A stretch of DNA of 28,505 nt from DASSWG01 sp041689995 (GTDB lineage: Bacteria; Bacteroidota; Bacteroidia; Flavobacteriales; Flavobacteriaceae), in the NCBI GenBank assembly GCA_041689995.1, contig JBDNFD010000050.1, positions 1-28,505 on the forward strand, given 5' to 3'. Positions 15,131-24,385 of this stretch are shown in pieces. A program made the position numbers and the translations under genes. Position 1 is the first letter of the stretch; every line of letters begins with the position of its first letter. The notes beneath the pieces are model-generated. The model searched no databases. It had not been told where the DNA came from and saw nothing but the letters and a program-made list of their open reading frames with translations.

Positions 15131-15640
15131 ATGTCCGAAACTATCATAAATCGTGTCGCCAACAGTAAATTGCTGACTTTTGATCTGGAGGAAATTTATC
15201 CCATAGGTGAGCGGGTGCAACTCGATATCAAAGATTGGTTGCACGAAGGTTTTGTATTGCGCGAAAAGGAATTCCGGGCACATTTGAAAAATCATTCCTG
15301 GGAAAGTTTCTCTGGGAAATATGTAGCTTTGACCTGTTCTTCCGATGCTATCGTTCCCGCTTGGGCATTTATGCTGGCAGCAACTTACTTGCAACCGGTT
15401 GCCAAAAAAACCGTGATCGGAAATTTAGAAACCCTAGAAACTGCAATATTTTCCGACGTTCTTGCAAACATAAACCTTTCCGAATTTGAAGATAAGCCTG
15501 TTATCATAAAAGGTTGCGCTCGGTTGCCTATTCCGCAAAACGCCTATTTAATGCTGATCGGAAAACTGCAACCTATTGCGAAAAGCTTATTTTTTGGCGA
15601 AGCGTGTTCCTCTGTGCCATTGTTCAAAAGAAAAAGATAA
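15131..15640 (+). CDS. DUF2480 family protein
   Basis: A 169-residue cytosolic protein of DUF2480, found in Bacteroidota next to SUF genes. It shows the family's conserved stretch KDWLHEGFVLREKEFRAHLK, then YVALTCSSDAIVPAWAFML and KGCARLPIPQNAYLMLIGKL. The role is unknown; a part in iron-sulfur assembly is inferred from the neighbourhood only. No signal peptide or membrane segment is seen. Several Cys residues (CSSD, GCAR, ACSS) could bind metal but do not form a known motif. Confidence 0.85.
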   Translation: MSETIINRVANSKLLTFDLEEIYPIGERVQLDIKDWLHEGFVLREKEFRAHLKNHSWESFSGKYVALTCSSDAIVPAWAFMLAATYLQPVAKKTVIGNLETLETAIFSDVLANINLSEFEDKPVIIKGCARLPIPQNAYLMLIGKLQPIAKSLFFGEACSSVPLFKRKR

Positions 15641-15699
15641 ACTTGAAATTTTGAGTTTTTTATAACATTTTAATGGAAGGAATTTTAAGGGATTAAAAG

Positions 15700-15707
15700 T
15701 ATGTTTG
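15700..15707 (+). promoter_or_regulatory. -7 box (TATGTTTG) of the DUF3078 gene
   Basis: Exact TAnnTTTG. The in-frame ATG at 15701 lies inside it, so translation must start at ATG 15734, which also begins a good signal peptide. Confidence 0.6.
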
Positions 15708-15733
15708 CCGGCGATAAACAGAAAACTTTTCAA

Positions 15734-16660
15734 ATGAAAAAAATCATGGCCGTTTTTGCATTATTTGCGATAATTTCTGCAAGGGCACAAGAATCCGAAA
15801 CTGAAAAATTGGGTTGGTCCACTTTTGGAAATGCTTCGTTGATGTTCAGCCAATCGGCTTTCAATGCAGAATGGCAAGGTGGTGGAACTTCCAATTATTC
15901 ATTGAACGCTGCCGTAAATTATAATTTCAATTACAAAAAAGAGGCTTTTACTTGGGATAATAAAATCATTGCCGAATATGGTGCTGCCAAAACCAATGAT
16001 GATGAATTTTTGCGTAAAACCAATGATCGGTTTGAATTTAATTCGATCGCTGGGAAGCAAATAAAAGAAACCAATTGGTACTACTCACTATTTTTCAATT
16101 TCAAAACCCAATTTGCTCCGGGGTATGAATATTATGAAGGGGAAATATTGAATCCTGTAACCGGCGATGTGGTTGGGACTGAAGAGCTTCGGTTAGAAAC
16201 CACCCACGCATTTTCACCGGCTTATTTTCAATTTGGACCGGGTTTTCTCTGGAAAAAAAGTGATAATTTAAAAGTGAATATTGCACCGCTAACTTCGCGG
16301 TTAATTATTGTGGACAAAGATTTTACTTCTGCTCCCGGATATGTTGATGGGGCCTATTTTGGAGTGGACAAAGGAGAATCTACACGATTTGAATTTGGCG
16401 CATCACTAAATGCCTATGCAAAATTCACGTTAATGGAGAATGTGACCATGGAAAACATGCTGTCATTTTATTCTAATTATTTGGAAAATCCGCAAAATGT
16501 GGATTTGGATTATACCATGAATTTGATAATGGGGATTAATGACTATCTCTCCGCGAACGTGGTGTTCCAGGCAATTTATGACGACAATGCCATCGATGCA
16601 TTCCAAATTCGGGAAGTTCTTGGGGTTGGGCTTGCCTATACTTTTCCTGCTTCTAAGTAG
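15734..16660 (+). CDS. DUF3078 family outer-membrane-like protein
   Basis: A 308-residue exported protein. The signal peptide MKKIMAVFALFAIISARAQ ends in AxA-Q. The body consists of alternating polar and aromatic strands (GNASLMFSQSAFNAEWQGGG, NYSLNAAVNYNFNYKKEAF, GVGLAYTFPASK) that fit a beta-barrel of DUF3078. The family is found in Bacteroidota beside DUF2480; the function is unknown. Ending near an aromatic residue is in line with outer-membrane insertion, although the last residue here is Lys. The start is fixed by the promoter box. It closes the SUF-associated cluster. Confidence 0.85.
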   Translation: MKKIMAVFALFAIISARAQESETEKLGWSTFGNASLMFSQSAFNAEWQGGGTSNYSLNAAVNYNFNYKKEAFTWDNKIIAEYGAAKTNDDEFLRKTNDRFEFNSIAGKQIKETNWYYSLFFNFKTQFAPGYEYYEGEILNPVTGDVVGTEELRLETTHAFSPAYFQFGPGFLWKKSDNLKVNIAPLTSRLIIVDKDFTSAPGYVDGAYFGVDKGESTRFEFGASLNAYAKFTLMENVTMENMLSFYSNYLENPQNVDLDYTMNLIMGINDYLSANVVFQAIYDDNAIDAFQIREVLGVGLAYTFPASK

Positions 16661-16706
16661 AAATAAAAAACGGATATTATTGTAGTACGTCTAAAATAAA
16701 TTGTGA

Positions 16707-17255
16707 ATGATACGAAATTATCGGAATGAAAAATGGGAAGAAATTGAGTTTGATGATAAAATTTCTAAGAATGAAAGGTATAAAATATCAAACTACGGCA
16801 GAATTATAAACTGCAAAGGAGAAAAGGAATCAATTGTTAAAAAGTACTTTATCAATGGTTATCAAAATTTACCACTCAAACAAAAACATAATGGGAAGAA
16901 GACAAGTCGATATATACACAAACTTGTAGCGGAACATTTTCTTGAAAAAAATGACGGGATTTGTGCCATCCATTTAAACTATGACAAAACGGACAATCGA
17001 GTAGAAAATTTAAAATGGGCAACTAAAAGAGAAAAGGAAATACACCAATTCAGTAATCCTGAATTTAAAAATATAGTTAGGAAAATGCCATCAAATGCCA
17101 AACTTACTGAAACCAAGGTTAAGTTCATAAAGCGAAAAATAAACGACCCAAACCGAAGAACAAGGTTGAAAATGATAGCAAAACAGTTCGGAATATCGGA
17201 AATGCAACTTTATCGAATAAAAATTGGAGAAAATTGGGGATCAGTGAAGGAATAA
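16707..17255 (+). CDS. Free-standing NUMOD4/HNH endonuclease
   Basis: A 182-residue homing-type endonuclease. The N-terminal NUMOD4 motif is EKWEEIEFDD with YKISNYGRIINC. The HNH_3 domain covers YIHKLVAEHFLEKNDG, then AIHLNYDKTDNRVENLKWAT (the His and Asn of the HNH core, with the usual DxxDNRxENL text). The C-terminal part ends in a helix-turn-helix-like stretch, IAKQFGISEMQLYRIKIG. Such genes are common in phages and as mobile genes in intergenic DNA or introns. There is no intron, intein or phage gene next to it. It sits between DUF3078 (+) and rodA (-), is Lys- and Asn-rich, and is more AT-rich than its neighbours, consistent with transfer. Confidence 0.85.
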   Translation: MIRNYRNEKWEEIEFDDKISKNERYKISNYGRIINCKGEKESIVKKYFINGYQNLPLKQKHNGKKTSRYIHKLVAEHFLEKNDGICAIHLNYDKTDNRVENLKWATKREKEIHQFSNPEFKNIVRKMPSNAKLTETKVKFIKRKINDPNRRTRLKMIAKQFGISEMQLYRIKIGENWGSVKE

Positions 17256-17311
17256 AAAAGGATTTAAATTGGAAGTTGGAGGCGATGTAAATTTTGATAC
17301 GAACCGGTTAA

Positions 17312-18553
17312 TCAATAAGCCATTCTTTCAGCATCCAATTTTATAAAAATAAACAATAAAATGGTGAATCCCCATAAAGCCGAACCACCATAACTAAAAA
17401 ATGGAAGTGGGATTCCGATCGTTGGCAACATACCGATGACCATTCCAATATTAACTAGAAAATGGATAAATAAAATCCCCACAACGCTATAGCCATAAAT
17501 GCGTTTGAATTGGGTTTTTTGGCGCTCTGCAAGAAAGATAAGTCGCAATAGAAAAGCTACGAAAAGTGCGATAATAACAGCACCGCCCACAAATCCCCAT
17601 TCTTCGCCCACGGTGCTGAAAATATAATCAGTATGTTGTTCGGGCACAAAATTCCCTTTTGTCTGTGTGCCCTGGGTCCATCCTTTTCCTGTCCAGCCGC
17701 CACTTCCAATCGCAATTTCGCTTTGCTTGGTGTTATAACCGATTCCCTGCGGATCGACTTCACGCCCCAGCACAATATTAAATCGGTCTCGATGCCGCTG
17801 CTCAAATACATTATGAAAAATAAAATCTACGGAAAAAACGAAGATAAACCCAGTGATACCAATCAAGATCCATTTTATGGAATTTTTCTTACCATCTTTG
17901 AGCAATAGTAAAATAAGCAGAAGAATAATTCCTGCCGAAATCCAAAATGGTCCAATTAAAAGGGTGGTAATGAACAAAAAAACGAGAAATAGGCCCACAA
18001 CGAAATATCCGACAGAAAGCCCTTCGCGATATAATGGAAAAAAGAAAGCAACATAAACCAAGGCGCTTCCTGCATCGGGTTGGGGCAAAATAATAAAAGC
18101 GGGCAGAAGCACAATAAGAAACGCCTTGAGTTGGTGCTGAATGCTTTTTATATTTGTCTGAATGTCACTAATATATTTCGCTAAAGCTAATGCTGTGGCG
18201 GCTTTGGCGAATTCGGTGGGCTGGAAATTCATGAAGCCTAAATCGTACCAAGAGGTTGCGCCCGATATTTTTTTCCCAAAAAGGAACAATCCCGCCAAGG
18301 AAAGCAAGGAAAGAATATAGATGACACTGGAAAATCGTTCGTAAAACTTTGCTTCAATGGAAAGTATGATTACGATGAGTAACAAACTTAGTCCAATCCA
18401 TAGGCCTTGTTTCACATAAACTTGACTAAAATCGAAGGGTCCATTTGCGGTTTCATTGAAGGAAGCTGAATAAATATTGATCCACCCAAAACCGACCAAG
18501 CACAGAAAAAGAAGGACGCTTAACCAATCGATATTGCTGATGCTTCGGCTCAT
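17312..18553 (-). CDS. rodA: RodA, SEDS peptidoglycan glycosyltransferase
   Basis: Polymerises lipid II glycan strands for side-wall growth in partnership with PBP2. A 413-residue membrane protein with about ten hydrophobic helices. SEDS marks are AKFYERFSSVIYILSLLSLA, MNFQPTEFAKAATALALAKY and, near the end, PTIGIPLPFFSYGGSALWG. The start is ATG 18553 (MSRSISNIDW), which overlaps the PBP2 stop by one base (TAATG); the longer upstream frame runs into mrdA. It is the last gene of the mre operon. The central region holds an extended loop (GYNTKQSEIAIGSGGWTG), normal for RodA. Confidence 0.95.
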   Translation of the reverse strand: MSRSISNIDWLSVLLFLCLVGFGWINIYSASFNETANGPFDFSQVYVKQGLWIGLSLLLIVIILSIEAKFYERFSSVIYILSLLSLAGLFLFGKKISGATSWYDLGFMNFQPTEFAKAATALALAKYISDIQTNIKSIQHQLKAFLIVLLPAFIILPQPDAGSALVYVAFFFPLYREGLSVGYFVVGLFLVFLFITTLLIGPFWISAGIILLLILLLLKDGKKNSIKWILIGITGFIFVFSVDFIFHNVFEQRHRDRFNIVLGREVDPQGIGYNTKQSEIAIGSGGWTGKGWTQGTQTKGNFVPEQHTDYIFSTVGEEWGFVGGAVIIALFVAFLLRLIFLAERQKTQFKRIYGYSVVGILFIHFLVNIGMVIGMLPTIGIPLPFFSYGGSALWGFTILLFIFIKLDAERMAY

Positions 18554-20427
18554 TACTGATTTATTTTGAAATCTTCTGAACTGTACATTTTGGCATATTC
18601 TTCTTCCAAACTGTGCGAAAGGACCCAATCTTCACGTTGGGTTTGGCCGACTTTTCCCGTCAAGTATTTTTCGATCAATAAACTGGCGATACGACCAGCA
18701 TATTGTGAGCCCCAATGTCCATTTTCCACGAAAACCGAAAGGGCGATCTTCGGATTGTCTTTTGGTGCAAAAGCAATAAAAATTGAATGATCGGTTAACT
18801 GAACCGTTTTTCCATCTATGACCGTTTTATTTTCCGAGGTTCCGGTTTTTCCGCAGATTTCTATCCCTGGAACTTGTAAAAATCGCGCGGTTCCGTAATT
18901 ATAAACATCATACATTCCTTGAACAATCGGATCAAAATATTTGCTTTCGATACTGGTATATTGTTTGACGGTGAATTTCTCATTTTTAATTGGATCATCT
19001 TTAATCGCCTTTAAAATATGTGGCGTGTAGAACCAACCTCTATTCGCAATAGCTGCGGTAACATTGGCCAGTTGAATTGGCGTGACCAGAATTTCCCCTT
19101 GTCCAATGGCATTAGAAATCGTGGCGGTTGCATACCATTTGTAGGTTGGATAGCGGTACATTTTATTGTAATAATCGGCATCTGGGATTTTTCCTTTTCG
19201 TCCGATGGGAAGATCATAGCCCAAAAAATCGCCCAGGCCAAAACTTTTCAAATGCTTTTTCCAAGCATCCATTCCCGCTTGTGGTGAACTATATTTTTCT
19301 ATGCTTTTCAGGTAGGTTTGTGCAAAGTAGGAATTGCATGAAACTGCGACCGCTTGCCTCAAATCCAGCGGACTGAAATGGCTATGGCAAGCCATAAATG
19401 CCCGTGCGGACGATCCGTAACGGAAACCATTGTGACATGAAAATTCGGTTGACGGATTGATGACGCCTTCCTGCAAAGCAATTAATCCGGTCAAGGCTTT
19501 AAAAGGTGACCCCGGTGGGTACATCGCGAGCAAACTCCGGTCGAATAAGGGTTTTGCAATGGTGTCGTACCACAAACGGGTGAAGTTTTTCGAGCGTTTC
19601 CGTCCGACCAAAAGCGCCGGATCATAACTTGGGGCGGTGACTAAAGCCAGAATTTCACCGGTTTCGGGTTCGATGGCCACAATTCCCCCACGTTTGTTTT
19701 GCATCAATTTCTCCGCATAGGCCTGTAATTCAATATCCAACGTTAAATCAATATCTTTTCCTTTTTGCGGAAGCGTATCGAATTCGCCGTTTTTATAGGC
19801 ACCAATATCCCTGTTGAATCTGTCTTTTTGAATATAGCGTACGCCTTTTACACCCCGCAATAATTTCTCATAATATTGCTCCACTCCCTGCCGTCCAATT
19901 AAATCACCCGATTGATAATAAGGGTTTTCGTTGATGACAGCGTTGTTTACTTCACTAATGTAACCCAAAACATTAGCGGCACAATCGATCTCATAATCGC
20001 GCAATGCCCTTTTCTGAATATAGAAACCTTGGAATTTCCACATTTTTTCCTGAAGATAGGCATATTCGTTCTTTGTAAGTTTAGAAACAATAACCGAAGG
20101 CAATCTGGGGGAATATATTTTCGCCTTGTCCAATTGTTTCACTAATTGTTGGGGAGTTATTTTAAGGAGTTTGGCAAATTCCAAGGTGTCAAATTTCTTA
20201 ACATCCCGTGGAATAGCCATCACGTCGGAGGAAGGCTGGTTCGAGACCAATAATGTGTGATTGCGGTCATAAATAAATCCGCGCTGTGGATAATCGTAAA
20301 TGACTTTTACGGCATTGTCCATCGATAATTCTTGGAACGAAGAATTGACAACTTGAAGATAAAAAAGCCTTCCAATAAAAATGGCCCCTATCACCAACAT
20401 CACTAAGGGGAACAATAATTTTCTCAT
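18553..20427 (-). CDS. mrdA: Penicillin-binding protein 2 (peptidoglycan transpeptidase)
   Basis: A 624-residue class B PBP of the rod complex. The N-terminal anchor is LLFPLVMLVIGAIFIGRLF, followed by a dimerisation/pedestal domain (~45-215) with QRGFIYDRN and a transpeptidase domain. The active-site motifs are complete: SPFK at 307-310 (nucleophile Ser307), SCN at 363-365 and KTG at 527-529 in EICGKTGTSENK. It crosslinks the glycan made by RodA. Its ATG overlaps the mreD stop by four bases (ATGA), and it is coupled to rodA downstream. Confidence 0.96.
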   Translation of the reverse strand: MRKLLFPLVMLVIGAIFIGRLFYLQVVNSSFQELSMDNAVKVIYDYPQRGFIYDRNHTLLVSNQPSSDVMAIPRDVKKFDTLEFAKLLKITPQQLVKQLDKAKIYSPRLPSVIVSKLTKNEYAYLQEKMWKFQGFYIQKRALRDYEIDCAANVLGYISEVNNAVINENPYYQSGDLIGRQGVEQYYEKLLRGVKGVRYIQKDRFNRDIGAYKNGEFDTLPQKGKDIDLTLDIELQAYAEKLMQNKRGGIVAIEPETGEILALVTAPSYDPALLVGRKRSKNFTRLWYDTIAKPLFDRSLLAMYPPGSPFKALTGLIALQEGVINPSTEFSCHNGFRYGSSARAFMACHSHFSPLDLRQAVAVSCNSYFAQTYLKSIEKYSSPQAGMDAWKKHLKSFGLGDFLGYDLPIGRKGKIPDADYYNKMYRYPTYKWYATATISNAIGQGEILVTPIQLANVTAAIANRGWFYTPHILKAIKDDPIKNEKFTVKQYTSIESKYFDPIVQGMYDVYNYGTARFLQVPGIEICGKTGTSENKTVIDGKTVQLTDHSIFIAFAPKDNPKIALSVFVENGHWGSQYAGRIASLLIEKYLTGKVGQTQREDWVLSHSLEEEYAKMYSSEDFKINQ

Positions 20428-20930
20428 GTGGCTTTTTTTCTGAAAAGGATCATCGTGAATATAATCAAAAGAACAGTGAATATCCCCGAATACAACGTTT
20501 TTTTCAAGATCAAAAGTATATGGTCAAGATTGAAGATTTCCAAAGAAAACAATACTAAATGGTGGATGAAAACCATAAAAAGAATATAGACAAAACGTTC
20601 CCCAAAATCGGTACTGCGAAATTTTAAAGTCTGATGATCGTAGGTAACGCCAAAAGAAAAACGCAGTATCACAGGTCGCAAATAAGCAATTACCAAACAT
20701 GCAGAGGCATGCACACCGCCGCTATCCTGAAAAAAGTCGACGCACAAACCCAACAGGAAACTGTAAAAAAGCACTTTAGTTTGACTTAAATTTATGGGAA
20801 GCAAAATGATGAAGAGGATATACAAATATGGATTTATATAACCCAAGAAATTCACATTGCACAAGATAAATACTTGTAAAAGCACAAGAAAAACAAATCG
20901 GATACTATTTGAAAGCAAGGCTCTATTCAT
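20424..20930 (-). CDS. mreD: Rod shape-determining protein MreD
   Basis: A 168-residue membrane protein with about five hydrophobic helices (for example FVFLVLLQVFILCNVNFLGY, YLYILFIILLPINLSQ, VLFYSFLLGLCVDFFQD). LGLCVDFFQDSGGVHASACL is the conserved MreD block. It links MreC and the cytoskeleton to the wall synthases. It overlaps mreC by eight bases upstream and mrdA by four downstream. Recognition rests on topology, length and position, since MreD diverges quickly. Confidence 0.9.
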   Translation of the reverse strand: MNRALLSNSIRFVFLVLLQVFILCNVNFLGYINPYLYILFIILLPINLSQTKVLFYSFLLGLCVDFFQDSGGVHASACLVIAYLRPVILRFSFGVTYDHQTLKFRSTDFGERFVYILFMVFIHHLVLFSLEIFNLDHILLILKKTLYSGIFTVLLIIFTMILFRKKAT

Positions 20931-21744
20931 CTTTCTGATCCAAATTTAGCAGTTCTTCCTTATTGTTGTTTTCAATGAGATATACATAACCAATATCCGT
21001 CATGTCATTGAACAGCTGGACTTCTATATCATAGTAATTTTTATCTGTTCCCAAGTGAAAATCGTGGATGATGCCAACGGGAATTCCTTCGGGAAAAATA
21101 AATGATTTTCCGCCAGTGATAACAGTATCCCCATTTTGAATATTTGCAATTTTTGGAACATAGGTCAATTGCACCACATTTGGGTTTTCACCGTTCCACA
21201 CTAAAGTACCATAATGCTTCGATTTTTTTAGGCGTACGTTTATGGCGGAATTGCTGTTCAATATAGAAAGTACCCGCGTGTAGTTTTTACTGGTTTCTTC
21301 CACGATTCCAACAATCCCTCGGCTGGTGATTACTCCCAAATCTCCTTTTATTCCATCGTTTTCGCCGCCGTTCAACAAAAGATAATTGTCGATTTTTGAA
21401 TAATTATTGGAAATAACTTCCGCTGAATAAACGGTGTATGGGGTGTCATAAGAAGCGGAATCCATTTTTACGGAAACGGAATCATTGGCGGTCTTTTTGA
21501 ACAAAAGCGAGCGTAAATGTTCATTTTCTTGAAGCAATCTTTTATTGTATTCCCCAAGATGTAAATAGGAATCCATATCGTTTGCCCAATCGTATAATCC
21601 ACCGGTTACAAAATTTGCGGAATTGACGAATTTACTTTTGTGATATGAATGCGATTGAACCGTGAAAAAGATCGAAAGGGAGAGCAGCAACAGAAAAAAA
21701 ATGCTATTCTTATACCTGATAAGAAAGTTGACTATCTCCTGCAT
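20923..21744 (-). CDS. mreC: Rod shape-determining protein MreC
   Basis: A 273-residue periplasmic protein with one N-terminal anchor (SIFFLLLLSLSIFFTVQSHS), a coiled-coil stretch (~60-90, GEYNKRLLQENEHLRSLLFK) and the MreC double beta-barrel (VISNNYSKIDNYLLLNGGEN, GDLGVITSRGIVGIVEETSK, GDTVITGGKSFIFPEGIPVG). It forms the periplasmic scaffold that activates PBP2. It starts nine bases after the mreB stop. Confidence 0.95.
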   Translation of the reverse strand: MQEIVNFLIRYKNSIFFLLLLSLSIFFTVQSHSYHKSKFVNSANFVTGGLYDWANDMDSYLHLGEYNKRLLQENEHLRSLLFKKTANDSVSVKMDSASYDTPYTVYSAEVISNNYSKIDNYLLLNGGENDGIKGDLGVITSRGIVGIVEETSKNYTRVLSILNSNSAINVRLKKSKHYGTLVWNGENPNVVQLTYVPKIANIQNGDTVITGGKSFIFPEGIPVGIIHDFHLGTDKNYYDIEVQLFNDMTDIGYVYLIENNNKEELLNLDQKDE

Positions 21745-21753
21745 ACTTCAATG

Positions 21754-22782
21754 CTATTTGATCAAAATTCCTTTATATCTGTTGATATTTTTTAAAGTAA
21801 TGCCGGTACCACGAACAACCGCGCGCAACGGATCTTCGGCGATATAAACCGGAAGGTCTGTTTTTAACGACAAACGTTTGTCCAACCCGCGCAACATAGA
21901 TCCGCCCCCGGCGAGGTAAATTCCAGTGTTGTAAATGTCGGCCGCAAGTTCCGGCGGCGTTTGCGACAAGGTTTCCATGACCGCATCCTCAATTCGGAGA
22001 ATCGATTTGTCCAAAGCTTTGGCGATTTCCCGGTAGGAAACCTCTACTTGTTTGGGTTTTCCGGTCAATAAATCACGGCCTTGTACGCTCATGTCTTCAG
22101 GTGGAATTTCCAAATCTTCGGTAGCAGAACCAATTTGTATTTTGATTTTTTCCGCGGTGCGTTCCCCCACATATAAGTTATGCTGGGTGCGCATATAATA
22201 AATAATATCGTTGGTGAAAACATCGCCGGCGATTTTGATGGATTTGTCACAAACAATCCCACCAAGCGCGATCACCGCAATTTCCGTGGTTCCGCCACCT
22301 ATGTCGACGATCATATTTCCTTTGGGTTGCATAATATCGACGCCAATCCCAATCGCCGCCGCCATGGGTTCGTGAATCAAATAAACTTCTTTTCCGTTCA
22401 CGCGTTCGGCACTTTCTTTGACGGCCCGCATTTCCACTTCCGTAATTCCGCTGGGAATACAGATCACCATGCGAAGGGCGGGCGCAAAAAGTCTTTTTTT
22501 CAAAGCGGGGATTTCTTTGATGAACATACTGATCATCTGTTCGCTCGCATCAAAATCGGCGATTACACCATCCTTGAGCGGACGTACGGTTTTGATGTTT
22601 TCATGGGTTTTTCCCTGCATCATCGCAGCTTCTTTTCCCACGGCGATGATCTTTCCGGTGGTTCGGTTTATGGCCACGATGGACGGGCTGTCCACCACTA
22701 CTTTGTCGTTGTGGATTACCAAGGTGTTGGCGGTCCCCAGATCAATGGCGACCTCTTCTACTAAAAAATCGAAAAATCCCAT
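21754..22782 (-). CDS. mreB: Rod shape-determining protein MreB
   Basis: A 342-residue bacterial actin that forms membrane-bound filaments orienting wall synthesis. The phosphate-1 loop is VAIDLGTANTLV, the second nucleotide loop is MIVDIGGGTTEIAVIALGGI, and the adenosine motif is TGIYLAGGGSMLRGLDK. MGFFDFLVEEVAIDLGT is the usual flavobacterial start. It is the first gene of the mreBCD-mrdA-rodA unit and lies 48 bases downstream of purH on the same strand. A separate weak promoter is possible in that gap. Confidence 0.97.
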   Translation of the reverse strand: MGFFDFLVEEVAIDLGTANTLVIHNDKVVVDSPSIVAINRTTGKIIAVGKEAAMMQGKTHENIKTVRPLKDGVIADFDASEQMISMFIKEIPALKKRLFAPALRMVICIPSGITEVEMRAVKESAERVNGKEVYLIHEPMAAAIGIGVDIMQPKGNMIVDIGGGTTEIAVIALGGIVCDKSIKIAGDVFTNDIIYYMRTQHNLYVGERTAEKIKIQIGSATEDLEIPPEDMSVQGRDLLTGKPKQVEVSYREIAKALDKSILRIEDAVMETLSQTPPELAADIYNTGIYLAGGGSMLRGLDKRLSLKTDLPVYIAEDPLRAVVRGTGITLKNINRYKGILIK

Positions 22783-22815
22783 AAGTTGCGTTCCTGTATT
22801 TTGGTGGGTAGATCG

Positions 22816-22823
22816 TAAAAGTA
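22816..22823 (-). promoter_or_regulatory. Possible mreB -7 box (TACTTTTA)
   Basis: One base from TAnnTTTG, in the 48-base gap between purH and mreB and 34 bases before the mreB ATG. It would allow the mre operon to be transcribed apart from purH. Confidence 0.35.
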
Positions 22824-22830
22824 TGAAAAA

Positions 22831-24357
22831 TTAATGTTTAAAATGCCGTCTTCCTGTCATCACCATGGAAATATTATGCGCATTGCAATAATCGATGCTC
22901 AATTGGTCCTTGATAGAACCTCCAGGCTGTATAACCGTGGTGATTCCTGCATTATGAGCAATTTCAACACAATCAGGAAAAGGAAAAAATGCATCGCTTG
23001 CCATTGCAGCACCTTTTAAGACGAAATGAAACGAATTCGCTTTTCCAATACTTTGCTGCAAAGCATCGACACGCGAAGTCTGGCCGGTACCACTGGCCAA
23101 TAATTGTTTGTTTTTCACCAAAACGATGGTATTCGATTTTGTGTGTTTGCAAATTCGAGATGCGAACAATAAGTCTTTCAACTCATTTTCCGAAGGTTTA
23201 TTGTTCGTGGAAAAACGTAAATCTTGTAAAGTATCGGTTTCGGAATCGCGTTCTTGTACCAATGTTCCGTTCAAACATGATCGAACGGTGGTTTCTGGAA
23301 AATCGATTTCCTTTTGTACCAACAAAATCCGGTTCTTTTTTCCGGTTAAAATATGAAGTGCTTCTTTTGAAAAGGAAGGGGCGATTACCACTTCACAAAA
23401 CAATTGGTGAATTTCTGTGGCGGTTTCTTCGTCAATTTCCGTGTTGGCGATTAAAATTCCACCAAAGGCCGAAACCGGATCTGCCGCAAGTGCGTCCGAA
23501 TAAGCTTGAACCAGACTTTCCCGCTGCGCTAAACCACAAGCATTGTTGTGTTTCAGAATTGCGAACGTGGGATTTTCATTTTTGAATTCGTTCATCAAAT
23601 TTACCGCTGCGTCCACGTCAAGTAAATTATTGTAGGAAAGTTCTTTTCCGTGAAGTTGGTCGAAAACGGCGTCGAAATCCCCAAAAAACCATCCTTTTTG
23701 ATGCGGATTCTCCCCATAACGCAAGGGTTTTTCTTTTTGAAAATTTTGTTGAAAGATGGAACTTTCCCCTTGAAAATAGGAAAAAATAGCACTGTCGTAT
23801 TGTGAAGAAATGTGGAAAGCTTTGGTGGCAAAACGTTTTCTATCAATAAGTGAAGTTTCCCCATTTCCTTCTGAAAGTAGATTTAGAAATTCATCATAAT
23901 CGTCCATGGAAGAAACGCAGAAAACGTCCTTGAAATTTTTTCCCGCCGCCCGGATCAAGGAAATTCCGCCAATGTCAATTTTTTCTACAATTTCTTCTTC
24001 AGAAGCACCCGAAGCCACCGTTTTTTCGAACGGATATAAATCCACGATCACCAAATCGATTTGCGGAATTTTAAATTCCTGCATTTCTTTTTCATCACCT
24101 TCGTGACCTTGACGGTTTAAAATTCCGCCAAAAACTTTGGGGTGCAAGGTTTTTACCCTTCCGCCCAATATAGAGGGATAAGAAGTAATATCTTCCACAG
24201 CGATTACCGGAATTTGCAATTCCTTAATGAATTTTTCGGTGCCACCGGTGGAATATAGCGTTACGCCAAGTTCGTGCAGTTTTTTGATGATCGGCGCTAG
24301 GCCTTCTTTATGAAAAACGGAAATCAGGGCGGAAGTGATAGGCTTTTTAGTGTTCAC
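22831..24357 (-). CDS. purH: Bifunctional AICAR formyltransferase/IMP cyclohydrolase PurH
   Basis: Performs the last two steps of purine synthesis to IMP. A 508-residue protein of normal length. The N-terminal cyclohydrolase (MGS-like) domain shows LISVFHKEGLAPIIKKLHEL, STGGTEKFIKE and GGRVKTLHPKVFGGIL. The formyltransferase domain shows LRYGENPHQKGWFF, KHNNACGLA (catalytic Lys-His) and SDAFFPFPDCVEIAHNAGI. The start is GTG at 24357, with a promoter box 20 bases upstream and no ATG in frame. Located immediately upstream of mreB. Confidence 0.96.
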   Translation of the reverse strand: MNTKKPITSALISVFHKEGLAPIIKKLHELGVTLYSTGGTEKFIKELQIPVIAVEDITSYPSILGGRVKTLHPKVFGGILNRQGHEGDEKEMQEFKIPQIDLVIVDLYPFEKTVASGASEEEIVEKIDIGGISLIRAAGKNFKDVFCVSSMDDYDEFLNLLSEGNGETSLIDRKRFATKAFHISSQYDSAIFSYFQGESSIFQQNFQKEKPLRYGENPHQKGWFFGDFDAVFDQLHGKELSYNNLLDVDAAVNLMNEFKNENPTFAILKHNNACGLAQRESLVQAYSDALAADPVSAFGGILIANTEIDEETATEIHQLFCEVVIAPSFSKEALHILTGKKNRILLVQKEIDFPETTVRSCLNGTLVQERDSETDTLQDLRFSTNNKPSENELKDLLFASRICKHTKSNTIVLVKNKQLLASGTGQTSRVDALQQSIGKANSFHFVLKGAAMASDAFFPFPDCVEIAHNAGITTVIQPGGSIKDQLSIDYCNAHNISMVMTGRRHFKH

Positions 24358-24377
24358 GGGGAATTAATTTAGGTTTG

Positions 24378-24385
24378 CAAAAGTA
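24378..24385 (-). promoter_or_regulatory. purH promoter -7 box (TACTTTTG)
   Basis: Exact TAnnTTTG on the minus strand. Transcription would start near 24373, giving a leader of about 16 bases before the GTG. Confidence 0.6.

Noticed and set aside
18554..18628. Longer rodA start inside mrdA
   Set aside because: ATG 18553 overlaps the mrdA stop in the usual TAATG coupling and begins a normal RodA N-terminus.
22180..22764. Plus-strand 194-residue ORF opposite mreB
   Set aside because: Shadow of mreB, His/Phe-rich nonsense; the MreB frame is certain.
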